From a virus, in the IMG/VR virus record IMGVR_UViG_3300036861_000805, positions 22,758 to 86,757 of that record: a stretch of 64,000 bases of DNA; one strand, 5' to 3'. Both the position numbers and the translations under genes were made by a program. Positions 6,782 through 14,248 of this stretch are shown piece by piece. Below the pieces are notes generated by a model that worked only from the letters and a program-made list of their open reading frames with translations, was not told the DNA's origin and did no database searches. Position 1 is the first letter of the stretch. Every line of letters begins with the position of its first letter.

Positions 6782-8539
6782 GTGCTGAAGGTCAGCAAGG
6801 ATCTCTCGCTGCCGCTTGATCTCGCTGGAGAGGCCACAGCGATCCTCGCAAAACGAGGTGCTGGTAAGACGAATACAGCCACCGTCTTCGCAGAGGAACT
6901 CATCCGTGAGGGCGTGCAGACGGTGATCCTCGATCCGGTGGGCGCATGGTGGGGCATTCGCTATGGATCAGATGGCGAATCTCCGGGCCTGCAGGTGCCA
7001 GTGCTCGGGGGCGCACACGGTGACGTGCCGCTCGAGCAGACTGCCGGCGCGCTCATCGCCGACGTCGCAGTCGATTCCGGCCAGTCGCTCCTCCTCGATC
7101 TCTCGGATCTGCCCTCCAAGGCAGCAGTCGGCCGCTTCGTCACCGACTTCGCGGAGCGCCTCTTCCGACGCAAGGCTCGGGACCACTCGCTCCTGCATCT
7201 GATCCTCGAAGAGGCTGACAGCTTCGCTCCGCAGAAGGTGAAGGGCTCCGAGCGCATGCAGGGCGCGATCGAGCAGATCGTGCGCCGCGGCCGAGCTCGC
7301 GGACTCGGTGCCACACTCATCACCCAGCGCTCCGCTGTTCTCTCGAAGGACGTGCTGACGCAGGCTGACACGCTCGTCGTCATGCGCACGACGGGCCCGC
7401 ATGATCTGCGCGCAGTGAAGGAGTGGATCGACTCGCGCGGAGACGAGCGCGGCGCCGGCGTCATGGATTCACTGCCTTCACTCGCCACAGGAGAAGGATG
7501 GATCTGGAATCCCGAGAACGACGTGCTCTCGCGCGTGCAGTTCCGGGCGCGCAAGACGTTCGACTCCTCACGCACGCCGAAGGCAGGCGAGCACCGGGCG
7601 GAACCCGAGAACGCGGCCTCGATCGACATCGCTGCTCTGGGTGAGAAGATCAAGGCGACGGCCGAGCGCGTGAAGGCTGAGGATCCGCGAGAGCTGAAGA
7701 CACGCATCCGAGAACTTGAGTCCGAGCTCGCACACAAGAATGACGTCACAGTCGTGACGGAAACCGTCGAGGTGCCTGTCTTCAACGGAGAGATCGAGAA
7801 TCTCGAGACCCTGATGAGACAGCTCAAGCTGCGAGTCGACGACGTCGCTGAATTTCAGCATACGATCCACGATTCGTACGAGAGCCTTGTCGCACGCATT
7901 GCCGAACTGAAGGGAGTATCGAATGTCCGATCTGACACCCGAGCAGGAAGAACTGCTGCGCGAGATCGAAGCGCGGCTCGGCCGGATCGAGGGCGTGCTG
8001 AACGTCATGCTCATCGCCCGCGGCATCGATCCGAAGACGCTCAAGCCGCTGAAGGCTTCGAGCCGACCGTCCCGCAGCAGAAGGTCCTCGACGCCCTCGC
8101 TTGGCTCGAGTCGATAGAACTCGAAGGAGAGCGTCGCCGCGTCGGCTTCATCGCGGGCTACTCTCCGAACTCGGGCAACTTCAACAACCTACTTGGGCAG
8201 CTCCGTACAGCGAGCATCGTCGACTATCCGAAGGTGGGCACAGTCGAGCTCACGGATGCAGGACGTGCTCTCGCGCAGGCTCCTGAGGAAACGCCCACAA
8301 CGTCGGCCCTGCACGCAAAGGTGCTGGAGAAGCTCCCTGGTCCGCAGCGACGTGTTCTGGAGGCACTGCTTGCTCGCTACCCACATGACGCATCGAAGCA
8401 GGAGATCGCCGACGAGGTCGGCTATTCCGCAAACAGCGGCAACTTCAACAACATCCTCGGCAAGATGCGCACGCTCGGCATCATCGAGTACCCCGCTCCT
8501 GGCTACGTGCGCGCCGAAGACGTGCTCTTCCTCGAATGA
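6782..8539 (+). CDS. HerA-like ATPase with C-terminal winged-helix repeats
   Basis: 585 residues from GTG 6782. Walker A AKRGAGKT is near residues 23-30 and Walker B LHLILEEAD near 138-146, followed by RGRARGLGATLITQR, all typical of HerA/FtsK-like DNA translocases (DUF87). After a coiled coil come two related winged-helix units sharing GYSxNSGNFNNxLGxxRT. The protein probably binds and pumps DNA in replication or repair. Between about 7920 and 8055 the main frame reads as an Arg/Ala-rich, shadow-like stretch while another frame looks coding, so the gene may contain a nested gene, a recoding event or two indels. Confidence 0.65.
   Translation: MLKVSKDLSLPLDLAGEATAILAKRGAGKTNTATVFAEELIREGVQTVILDPVGAWWGIRYGSDGESPGLQVPVLGGAHGDVPLEQTAGALIADVAVDSGQSLLLDLSDLPSKAAVGRFVTDFAERLFRRKARDHSLLHLILEEADSFAPQKVKGSERMQGAIEQIVRRGRARGLGATLITQRSAVLSKDVLTQADTLVVMRTTGPHDLRAVKEWIDSRGDERGAGVMDSLPSLATGEGWIWNPENDVLSRVQFRARKTFDSSRTPKAGEHRAEPENAASIDIAALGEKIKATAERVKAEDPRELKTRIRELESELAHKNDVTVVTETVEVPVFNGEIENLETLMRQLKLRVDDVAEFQHTIHDSYESLVARIAELKGVSNVRSDTRAGRTAARDRSAARPDRGRAERHAHRPRHRSEDAQAAEGFEPTVPQQKVLDALAWLESIELEGERRRVGFIAGYSPNSGNFNNLLGQLRTASIVDYPKVGTVELTDAGRALAQAPEETPTTSALHAKVLEKLPGPQRRVLEALLARYPHDASKQEIADEVGYSANSGNFNNILGKMRTLGIIEYPAPGYVRAEDVLFLE
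7923..8117 (+). CDS. Nested ORF inside the ATPase gene (different frame)
   Basis: An ATG with a good ribosome binding site (AGGGAG, 6 nt upstream) opens a frame that reads MSDLTPEQEELLREIEARLG and continues with natural-looking helical sequence to about GIDPKTLKPL, after which it becomes Ser/Arg-rich and looks like a shadow. The main frame shows the opposite pattern over the same bases. It is either a real overlapping small gene, or its first 43 codons belong to the winged-helix protein through a -1 shift near 8055. Confidence 0.4.
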   Translation: MSDLTPEQEELLREIEARLGRIEGVLNVMLIARGIDPKTLKPLKASSRPSRSRRSSTPSLGSSR

Positions 8540-8760
8540 TGTACTCAGTCGGATATGCAATCCGCGATGCTCGCCAGACGCGGGGCATGTCGCAAGTCGC
8601 TCTCGCCAGGACAGCAGGTGTCACTGATCGTGCGATCAGCTACTGGGAGGCAGGTGTAAAGATCCCCAATCTCATGCTGCTCGTGAAGCTCGCTGGCGCT
8701 CTCCACGTGGAGTTCGTATGCATCGGCGACGGAGTCCTCTGGCGAGAAGATCCACGATGA
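8536..8760 (+). CDS. XRE/Cro-type helix-turn-helix regulator
   Basis: 74 residues with a classic lambda Cro/C1-like HTH: IRDARQTRGMSQVALARTAGV, read as helix 1 and helix 2, then TDRAISYWEAGVKIP as recognition helix and turn. It lacks a dimerisation or cleavage domain, so it is Cro-sized. ATG 8536 and ATG 8539 are both possible starts in the overlap with the ATPase stop. It likely represses a phage promoter; an inverted repeat and a weak promoter lie just downstream at 8993-9020. Confidence 0.75.
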   Translation: MMYSVGYAIRDARQTRGMSQVALARTAGVTDRAISYWEAGVKIPNLMLLVKLAGALHVEFVCIGDGVLWREDPR

Positions 8761-8981
8761 GTGTGTTCCCGCTCGAGTGGCGCTGTGCTTGCGGCGCGAG
8801 GGGACGATCGGTCAGCTCCGGCTTCGTGGGAGGAAGCATGGCCGCTCACCTACGGCGCTGCAAGCAGCGTCGGCGGAGCAAGCGCCCGTACTTCCGGCTC
8901 GCTCTAGACGATGTCTGGGAGTGCGCGTGGCTTGAGCGCAAGGATGATTGGTTCTCGTTCTCGAAACATGCATTCGCCTGA
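8757..8981 (+). CDS. Small zinc-finger-like protein
   Basis: 74 residues from ATG 8757, overlapping the HTH stop. The Cys/His set CACGARG plus HLRRC could hold a zinc ion, and a basic run (KQRRRSKRP) follows. The C-terminus is hydrophobic and aromatic (WFSFSKHAFA). It could be a partner of the HTH regulator, but nothing proves this. Confidence 0.5.
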   Translation: MSVFPLEWRCACGARGRSVSSGFVGGSMAAHLRRCKQRRRSKRPYFRLALDDVWECAWLERKDDWFSFSKHAFA

Positions 8982-8992
8982 CAGACGGTTTG

Positions 8993-9020
8993 TTGTCTGC
9001 CCTCTCAGGCAACATTAGAT
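8993..9020 (+). promoter_or_regulatory. Weak promoter with internal dyad
   Basis: TTGTCT and TTAGAT are spaced 16 nt apart in the gap before the HNH gene. The spacer contains the imperfect dyad TTGTCTG-CCCTCT-CAGGCAA, a natural site for a repressor such as the HTH protein encoded just upstream. Both boxes are weak matches, so this is tentative. Confidence 0.25.
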
Positions 9021-9032
9021 TCGTGATCTTCG

Positions 9033-9332
9033 ATGAACGAATCCTGGGAGAACATCCGAGCGCGGATCATCGATCGCGACCGCGCTTGTAGCGGCCGCTT
9101 CCTGGGCGGGCCCTGCTCGCCGCTCATCGACGTCCATCACATCGTCCCGCGCGACGAGGGCGGGACGGACGAGGATGAGAACCTGCTCGCGCTCTGCCAC
9201 CGCCACCACCCGATGCTGGAGTCCATGCGCAGGCAGATCCTGCGCCGCCGGGGATGGAAGACGTGCCCGCACGATCACCGTTATTCGTGGGCTCGCGAGG
9301 AATGCGAGGCAAAACTGAACCGTGCGGCATAG
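9033..9332 (+). CDS. HNH endonuclease
   Basis: 99 residues. The core DVHHIVPRDEGGTDEDENLL followed by ALCHRHHPM is a standard HNH nuclease motif with the His pair, Asn and final His; upstream CSGRFLGGPC and the CH of ALCH supply possible zinc-binding Cys. Stand-alone HNH genes in phages act as homing endonucleases or help terminase. It is far from the terminase genes here, so a homing or DNA-processing role is more likely. Confidence 0.8.
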   Translation: MNESWENIRARIIDRDRACSGRFLGGPCSPLIDVHHIVPRDEGGTDEDENLLALCHRHHPMLESMRRQILRRRGWKTCPHDHRYSWAREECEAKLNRAA

Positions 9333-9368
9333 GTGGGTCGGGGGGCGGCAGCGGTGTTCATCCCGAGA

Positions 9369-9395
9369 GACCGGAGTGGGGCGGGGCGTCCGGTC
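9369..9395. promoter_or_regulatory. Inverted repeat before the ligase-like gene
   Basis: GACCGGA and TCCGGTC pair across a 13-nt GC-rich spacer in the 105-nt gap between the HNH gene and the ligase-like gene. There is no T tract, so it is either a weak attenuator or an operator. The remaining gap holds only the ribosome binding site AAAGGAG of the next gene. Confidence 0.35.
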
Positions 9396-9437
9396 GATGC
9401 GATAACTTTACGCGACCCTAATCGTCAAAGGAGTCCC

Positions 9438-10013
9438 ATGAAGAAGATTCCAACCATCTTCGAACGCGACTGGGAAGGAGATCGGTCCCGCGTGCTCGAC
9501 GAGGTTGTGCCCGGCTGCATGTGGGTGATCGCTGGCGAGGGAGTTGCGACTCGCAAATACGACGGAACGGCCTGTCTCGTCGAAGATGGCAAGCTCTGGA
9601 AGCGTCGTGAGCAGCGCGCGGGAACCGGGGCCCCTCCCGAAGACTTTAGGCTCGTCGAGCACGATCTGACGACAGACAAGATCATCGGCTGGGTGCCCGT
9701 CGGGGATGGCCCCGACGACAAGTGGTATCGCGAGGCACTCAACAACGCTGGCGGTATTGGAGGACTCCCAGATGGCACCTATGAACTCCTGGGCCCTAAG
9801 GTGCAGGGTAACCCCGAACGCTTCGAGCAGCACACGCTGCTCCGACACGTGGACGCCGAGCCGTACATCGTTCCTCGCACCTACGCGGGCATGAGAGACC
9901 TGCTCAAAGAGCTCGATGTCGAGGGCTTCGTCTTCCATCATCCTGACGGACGCATGGCGAAGATCAAGGCCCGCGACTTCGGGATCAAGCGCCGGCGGCT
10001 TGAGCGTGTCTGA
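9438..10013 (+). CDS. RNA ligase-like nucleotidyltransferase (DUF5565-type)
   Basis: 191 residues from ATG 9438 behind AAAGGAG. Motif I, RKYDG, is at residues 39-43 with Lys40 as the expected AMP acceptor; YELLGPKVQGNPE near 115-127 resembles motif III/IIIa; EGFVFHHPDG near 162-171 is motif IV and MAKIKARDF near 173-181 is motif V. The order and spacing fit ATP-dependent RNA/DNA ligases, most like small phage RNA ligases. It may repair cleaved tRNA, a known phage answer to anticodon nucleases; that role is inferred. Confidence 0.75.
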   Translation: MKKIPTIFERDWEGDRSRVLDEVVPGCMWVIAGEGVATRKYDGTACLVEDGKLWKRREQRAGTGAPPEDFRLVEHDLTTDKIIGWVPVGDGPDDKWYREALNNAGGIGGLPDGTYELLGPKVQGNPERFEQHTLLRHVDAEPYIVPRTYAGMRDLLKELDVEGFVFHHPDGRMAKIKARDFGIKRRRLERV

Positions 10014-10446
10014 GCCAGGCTCAGAACTCGTTCTCGCGCACTCCGGCGAACTTGTCGACCTCGAGGACGTTACCCAAGTCGCGGTCGCGCTGCGTAACGT
10101 GCAGGACATGGAGAAGCAGCTCAGGGAAGCCGTGCGCGTCCTCAAGAGCGCGCTCGTCTATCACTCGGGAGAAGCGGGCACGAAGACGCTCCACCTGGAC
10201 GGTGTCGGCACAGTCCAGCTGAAGAACGACACGGTCGTCGAATGGGACATTGTCGGGCTCGAGCGGCGCCTGCGGCGCGCCGGCGCACCGGACGATTTGA
10301 TCGGTGAGATCATCGTGACGACGATCTCGCAGAACGTCGACGCGAAGCGCGCGAAGCAAGCGGCGAGCGCGAACAAGAAGTACGCGCGCGCGGTCGAACT
10401 CTCGCGCAAGGAGATTCCGAAGGTTCCTACGGTCTCGTTTGCTTGA
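10006..10446 (+). CDS. Hypothetical helical protein
   Basis: 146 residues from GTG 10006, overlapping the ligase stop by 8 nt. The N-terminal half has a helix (LRNVQDMEKQLREAVRVLKS), and the middle has a beta-rich patch (TKTLHLDGVGTVQL), a layout seen in phage proteins near recombination genes. The C-terminus is basic. No function can be assigned, though coupling to the ligase suggests a nucleic acid role. Confidence 0.5.
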   Translation: MSEPGSELVLAHSGELVDLEDVTQVAVALRNVQDMEKQLREAVRVLKSALVYHSGEAGTKTLHLDGVGTVQLKNDTVVEWDIVGLERRLRRAGAPDDLIGEIIVTTISQNVDAKRAKQAASANKKYARAVELSRKEIPKVPTVSFA

Positions 10447-10522
10447 CGAACGTCCGAGAGACGTGCGAGGATCCGGCAACCTACAAGTTCTCCTGATGGG
10501 CTTCGCTTGGAGACAGCAAGCC

Positions 10523-10553
10523 GGACCTGCCGTCAGCAAAGGTCCGAGGACCT
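10523..10553 (+). promoter_or_regulatory. Possible attenuator with mutually exclusive hairpins
   Basis: In the 140-nt gap before the lysozyme-like gene, GGACCTGCC occurs twice (from 10523 and from 10548) on either side of AGGTCC (10540-10545). AGGTCC can pair with either copy, so two alternative hairpins compete. This could control the secreted enzyme downstream. No promoter is obvious in the gap. Confidence 0.3.
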
Positions 10554-10586
10554 GCCCCCGTCGAAAGGATCGGAGACATTCTCAGA

Positions 10587-11267
10587 GTGTTCACGACACT
10601 CGTCATCTGCATACTGATCGCATCGCTCAGCATCGCGGCCTCGAGCCGCACAAGTGCTGCGCCGAAGGCAGCCGCAGGCCTGAAGGTGCGGAAGGGAGCC
10701 GGGCCGGACTTCCCAGTTCTCCGGCCCCGCTGCAGCTCTGCCCGCAGAGCTGTGCCATGGTACCGCTCCGCTACGCATTCGTGGCAGCGTCTGAGAGACG
10801 CCGTGCGCCTCGCAGGACCCAGCCCGAAGGTCAGAGGCCACTCCTGCGGCTTCGCTCGCTACGCGGCCGGAGAATGGCAGAGTCGTGCCCGCACGGCTCG
10901 CTTCACATACAAGAAGTGGCTCACGGAGCGTGTGCTCCAAGAGCAGGAGTCATATCTCGAAGCCGTCGAAGAAGTGCAACGCGTCTATCTAGGAAGCAGA
11001 GGCTGGCTTCAGTCTTGCCCTCGTTCAGAGGGCGGTTGGGGTCGCTGGGTCCTGAACCGCGAGGGCTCTGGTGCAGGCGGTTGGCTTCAGTTCATGGAGT
11101 CGACTTTCTGGCGCATGTTCTACGCGGCCAAGGCTGAAGCTGAGGCAAAGGGATTCGTCGTGCCACGTTCAGCAGCTTCTTGGTACTCGCCGCTCGGACA
11201 GGCTCTCGCCGGTGGCTGGGCTCTGACACACGGCGCGACTCATGAGTGGAGCGGGAGCACCTGTTGA
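10587..11267 (+). CDS. Secreted lysozyme-like/transglycosylase protein
   Basis: 226 residues from GTG. The start has a hydrophobic segment (FTTLVICILIASLSIAAS), a likely signal peptide or anchor. The C-terminal domain carries EGGWGRWVLNREGSGAGGW, split here, then LQFMESTFWRM and WALTHG, a layout seen in lysozyme-like and transglycosylase-like domains of actinobacteria and their phages. It probably cuts peptidoglycan during lysis. It is on the strand opposite the main lysis block but next to it. Confidence 0.6.
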   Translation: MFTTLVICILIASLSIAASSRTSAAPKAAAGLKVRKGAGPDFPVLRPRCSSARRAVPWYRSATHSWQRLRDAVRLAGPSPKVRGHSCGFARYAAGEWQSRARTARFTYKKWLTERVLQEQESYLEAVEEVQRVYLGSRGWLQSCPRSEGGWGRWVLNREGSGAGGWLQFMESTFWRMFYAAKAEAEAKGFVVPRSAASWYSPLGQALAGGWALTHGATHEWSGSTC

Positions 11268-11671
11268 CGATCCCCGATCCTCGGCCAGCAGGACGCATCC
11301 GTGATCCAGATCTTCTGGCTGTCCTGCATCGGGAATGGGAGGAATGCGCGCTCTGCTACGAGACCGCGTACTCGTTCGGGCGGCTCTCACTTCACCACAT
11401 CCACAAGCACCCACGGAACGATGTGCGCGCAAATCTCGTCATGCTCTGCGGGGACGGCGTGCGCGGCTGTCACGGGCGCATCGAGGCACACGATCCTGAG
11501 ACGCGTGCCGCACTCTGCGTCTACATCCTGGCCGAGCGGCCAGACACGATCCTGTACCTAAACGATCTTCTCGGCGGGGAAGAGCCGACTCGTGAATGGC
11601 TTCATCGCGATGTTCGGCTACCATCCCGAGCGGGAAGGGCTGTCGCTTCTGCCGACGCCCCTTTCGGTTGA
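11264..11671 (+). CDS. HNH endonuclease
   Basis: Two starts are possible: TTG 11264, in a TTGA overlap and with GGGAG upstream, or GTG 11246 six codons earlier. The core has CALCYE, then SLHHIHKHPRNDVRANLVML, then CGDGVRGCHGRIE, an HNH fold with a structural Cys4 zinc site. It is the last gene of the left plus-strand arm and is followed by a strong terminator. A homing or DNA-processing role is likely. Confidence 0.75.
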   Translation: MTIPDPRPAGRIRDPDLLAVLHREWEECALCYETAYSFGRLSLHHIHKHPRNDVRANLVMLCGDGVRGCHGRIEAHDPETRAALCVYILAERPDTILYLNDLLGGEEPTREWLHRDVRLPSRAGRAVASADAPFG

Positions 11672-11682
11672 AAGGGCTGGGG

Positions 11683-11705
11683 GAGGCTCCGCTTTGCGGG
11701 GCCTC
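11683..11705 (+). terminator. Rho-independent terminator of the left arm
   Basis: GAGGCTCCGC pairs with GCGGGGCCTC (10 bp, one G-T wobble) over a TTT loop, followed by TCTCTTTATC. It lies 12 nt behind the HNH stop and ends the plus-strand transcript before the convergent late operon. Confidence 0.8.
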
Positions 11706-11730
11706 TCTCTTTATCAGTCTGAGAATGCAA

Positions 11731-11752
11731 AGGCCCCGCTGGGACGGGGCCT
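11731..11752 (-). terminator. Rho-independent terminator of the late operon
   Basis: Read on the minus strand, AGGCCCCG pairs with CGGGGCCT (8 bp) over a 6-nt loop and is followed by TTGCATT. It lies downstream of the holin gene and faces the plus-strand terminator 25 nt away. Confidence 0.7.
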
Positions 11753-11803
11753 CCGCACATCACTTGGGGAGAAGATGCGGCTTTCGCCGAAAGCGTACTC
11801 CCT

Positions 11804-12238
11804 TCAGACACCTTTCGCTGGCGCCGGACTCTCACCCTTCGTCCCGAGAGCAACCACAGCGCGGAAGGCTGCGGCGATGGCCCCCGTGATCGCGGCCGTC
11901 ACCAGGGCACGCCAGGTGCCGAGATCGGGCGCCTGGTTGATGAGATCCGTCGTCGAGACGATCAGCGTTCCGACAAACGTCACCGAGAAGAGATCGATCC
12001 TCGAGACCCACGCTAGCGGCACTCCCAGAGGAGTGAGCAACGTTCCCCAGGAGAACTCCGAGAGGAAGGCCTTGATGACGAGTAGGCCTGCGGCGATGGA
12101 CGCTCCCAGAGCGGCCACGCCGAGGGCCCGTGCATCAGCAAGATTGGGCGCCTCCCAGATGCCGGGCATATAGGTCAGAAGTGAAGCGAGAAACGCGAGG
12201 ATGAACCCCTTCCCCGCCTTCTCGAGCCATACGGACAC
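11804..12238 (-). CDS. Holin-like membrane protein
   Basis: 144 residues. Hydrophobic segments include FILAFLASLLTYMPGI, LGVAALGASIAAGLLVI, LFSVTFVGTLIV and a final Ala-rich helix, so about three to four membrane passes. The basic/amphipathic N-terminus and charged C-terminus fit a phage holin, which opens the cell membrane so the lysins reach the wall. It is the last gene of the late operon, next to peptidases and a wall-hydrolase-like gene. Confidence 0.65.
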   Translation of the reverse strand: MSVWLEKAGKGFILAFLASLLTYMPGIWEAPNLADARALGVAALGASIAAGLLVIKAFLSEFSWGTLLTPLGVPLAWVSRIDLFSVTFVGTLIVSTTDLINQAPDLGTWRALVTAAITGAIAAAFRAVVALGTKGESPAPAKGV

Positions 12239-12288
12239 ACCGACTCCTTTCGTTGGCTAGCCGAAAGGAAGTCTGACGTGTCTGGCGG

Positions 12289-12717
12289 CTAGATGATCGA
12301 GCCGCGACGAAAAAGGAGAGCTACGGCGTGCACGGTATTGCGAGCACCGAGCTTGCGCGCCGCCTTCTGCTGGTGAAACTTGACGGTCTGAATGGCCAAG
12401 CCGAGCTGCGCGGCGACATCCTTCATCTGGTAGCCGTCAGCGAGCAGCATCATCACTTCTAGCTCACGGGCTGTGAGATCCTCTTCATCAACGCTGGGAG
12501 AACGGCGATGAGGCAGTGCCGCCTCGCCATACGCCTCGATAGCTTTGATTGCCCCCACGATCGCGTCCGTAACCTTCGCGCCAGGATCCGGAGGGTTCCA
12601 GCCAGCCTTGAGGAACGCCTTCACTACACGGCCCCAGAAGACGCGCGGATTCTGCTCCAACAGTCTCTGGAGATCTTCTTGACTCAGGAAGTGGTCTCCA
12701 TTCTCGAGAGCACACAC
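12289..12717 (-). CDS. LuxR-type helix-turn-helix regulator
   Basis: 142 residues from GTG 12717, overlapping the previous gene by 34 nt. Residues 81-138 are a clear LuxR/GerE C-terminal HTH: LTARELEVMMLLADGYQ, then VAAQLGLAIQTVKFHQQK, then LGARNTVHAVAL. The first 75 residues are helical and match no receiver or autoinducer-binding domain that I recognise. Such a regulator inside a phage lysis block is unusual; it could time lysis or act on host genes. Confidence 0.75.
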   Translation of the reverse strand: MCALENGDHFLSQEDLQRLLEQNPRVFWGRVVKAFLKAGWNPPDPGAKVTDAIVGAIKAIEAYGEAALPHRRSPSVDEEDLTARELEVMMLLADGYQMKDVAAQLGLAIQTVKFHQQKAARKLGARNTVHAVALLFRRGSII

Positions 12718-13403
12718 GCCTCGCCGTACTCGCCGAGGAGTCTCTCCAGAATGGTGAGTTCGAGCCAGACGACGCGCGGGTAGTCCTCGCCCCAGGAATT
12801 CAGAAGAGGCACGCCACCTATCTCCGCATAGTTCGGAGAGGCGAGCGCCTCAAGAATCTCGTCTACGCTTCCAGCCCAGCGGTACTCCCCGATTCCGTAA
12901 ACGGGATTCGGTTCCTCTTTTTCCCGTCTGCTCCAGAGCACAGAACCCTGCGAGTTGAGGATGCGTGCGCCGGCGTCGATCGAGGTGCCGTTGTTATCGC
13001 CAGGATTGGTGTCGTCCCATTCGTCCGAGGCCTTGGCCTGGTTCCAGAGCCACGCGCCATCAAAGAGCACCTTGTAGAACTGCGTGATCGCCCTCGAGAG
13101 CGAGAAGCCGACGCAGGCCGACAGGCGTCCCTGGTTGTAGAAGTGGTACCAAGCGTCGCGATCCGGGAGTTGGCCGTTATCGACGAGGATCGCGTGTCCT
13201 CCTTCGATTATGCCCAGGTTCGGCCGCCTGACCCACCAACGGTTGTCGAAGAATTCTGGCTTGTCGCAGCTTGAGTACCAGTTGATCCCGAGGACAACGG
13301 GGGTGCGTCGGAAGCGCTCGGGCTCGGGCGCAGCCGCAAGTGGGTAGCGCTCGACGTGCCGCCAGGTCGTCGGGGTTCTCCTGCCGAATCCTGTTTCGCT
13401 CAC
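12684..13403 (-). CDS. C1-like cysteine peptidase with permuted motif order
   Basis: 239 residues from GTG. Papain-like signatures are all present but shuffled: TPVVLGINWYSS and GGHAI (His70) come first, then NQGRLSACVGFS (Gln91, Cys97), then LNSWGEDYP (Asn202). In classic papain the order is Gln, Cys, His, Asn. I recall phage and actinobacterial proteins with this order, so it is probably a family trait. It starts in a GTGA overlap with the NlpC-like gene and may act in lysis or virion maturation. Confidence 0.65.
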   Translation of the reverse strand: MSETGFGRRTPTTWRHVERYPLAAAPEPERFRRTPVVLGINWYSSCDKPEFFDNRWWVRRPNLGIIEGGHAILVDNGQLPDRDAWYHFYNQGRLSACVGFSLSRAITQFYKVLFDGAWLWNQAKASDEWDDTNPGDNNGTSIDAGARILNSQGSVLWSRREKEEPNPVYGIGEYRWAGSVDEILEALASPNYAEIGGVPLLNSWGEDYPRVVWLELTILERLLGEYGEACVLSRMETTS

Positions 13404-14248
13404 AGCAGCTTCAACTCCTCGTTCGTGAGAGGTGGACGGACGGTGAACATGTATTCCCCCGGAAAACGGGAGTAACCGCGCAGCGACTCGATTAGCTCCG
13501 GCGCTCGCTCAGATCCGTTTGAGCCCCATTCGGCGGTATCGAAGGTCCCGGGCTTGATGCACTGGATGACGTGGCGCTCGCTGTGGAAGTGAGCCAGGTC
13601 CCCAACCCGGAAGGGGCTCCCGATCTTGGGCCAGTCATCCTCGTGGTCGTCTGTATTCCCTGCGCCCGAGTAGTTGTACTTCGAGGGATCGGGAACAATG
13701 ATCCCGCTCTTCGTCTGCGCATAGCGGCTCGACTGCACGACCATCGCCGAGCAGTCACTCTCACCACCGGCTTCGGGATCGACCGTGGGATCAAACAGCC
13801 GATGCTGATCGTAGTGCCAGCGGTCAGCGTTGGCGATGGTCTTGCGCCAGAAATCGTTGATCCAGAACTGCACCTTGGCAAGAGCCGTTCCCACGGCGAT
13901 GAGCCCCGCCTCGTCCTGGACGATCTTGCGCGAGTAGAAGTCGAGCGCATACTCGCCCTTGTGCGGGCCCGTGGGCACGCGTCGCGTGCGGATGTGCTCC
14001 CACACCTCCTTGCCATAGCTGCCGTCCCGCGGATCCGTCTTCTTGCGGATCCCCTGGTTGATCTTGAGGTCGGCAACGAGTTCCCACAGATTGCGGTTGT
14101 AGTGCTGGTCGTAGTCCGTCCACTCGAGCTTGCCGATGCGCCCGAAGAAGCGTTTGAGCGCCTCCGCCGTCGGCCCCTTGGACTTGAGCGGCCCCGCCGC
14201 CAGACCATAGGGGACGGTGAACGGGAACTGTTCGGGCGTAAGACTCAC
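13400..14248 (-). CDS. NlpC/P60- or CHAP-like peptidase, probable endolysin
   Basis: 282 residues from GTG. Two parts: a helical N-terminal region to about residue 150 and a C-terminal region with GGESDCSAMVVQSSRY (Cys166) and VGDLAHFHSERHV (His near 220-226), the Cys-then-His order of NlpC/P60 and CHAP wall peptidases. Cleavage of a peptidoglycan stem peptide is inferred. The position, next to a TIM-barrel protein and upstream of the holin, fits an endolysin. Confidence 0.6.
   Translation of the reverse strand: MSLTPEQFPFTVPYGLAAGPLKSKGPTAEALKRFFGRIGKLEWTDYDQHYNRNLWELVADLKINQGIRKKTDPRDGSYGKEVWEHIRTRRVPTGPHKGEYALDFYSRKIVQDEAGLIAVGTALAKVQFWINDFWRKTIANADRWHYDQHRLFDPTVDPEAGGESDCSAMVVQSSRYAQTKSGIIVPDPSKYNYSGAGNTDDHEDDWPKIGSPFRVGDLAHFHSERHVIQCIKPGTFDTAEWGSNGSERAPELIESLRGYSRFPGEYMFTVRPPLTNEELKLL

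Noticed and set aside
5071-9414. A 12-bp sequence (CGCGTAAAGTTA at 5071, inverted at 9403) upstream of two genes
   Set aside because: Any 64-kb genome contains many 12-base matches by chance, and the positions relative to the two starts differ.
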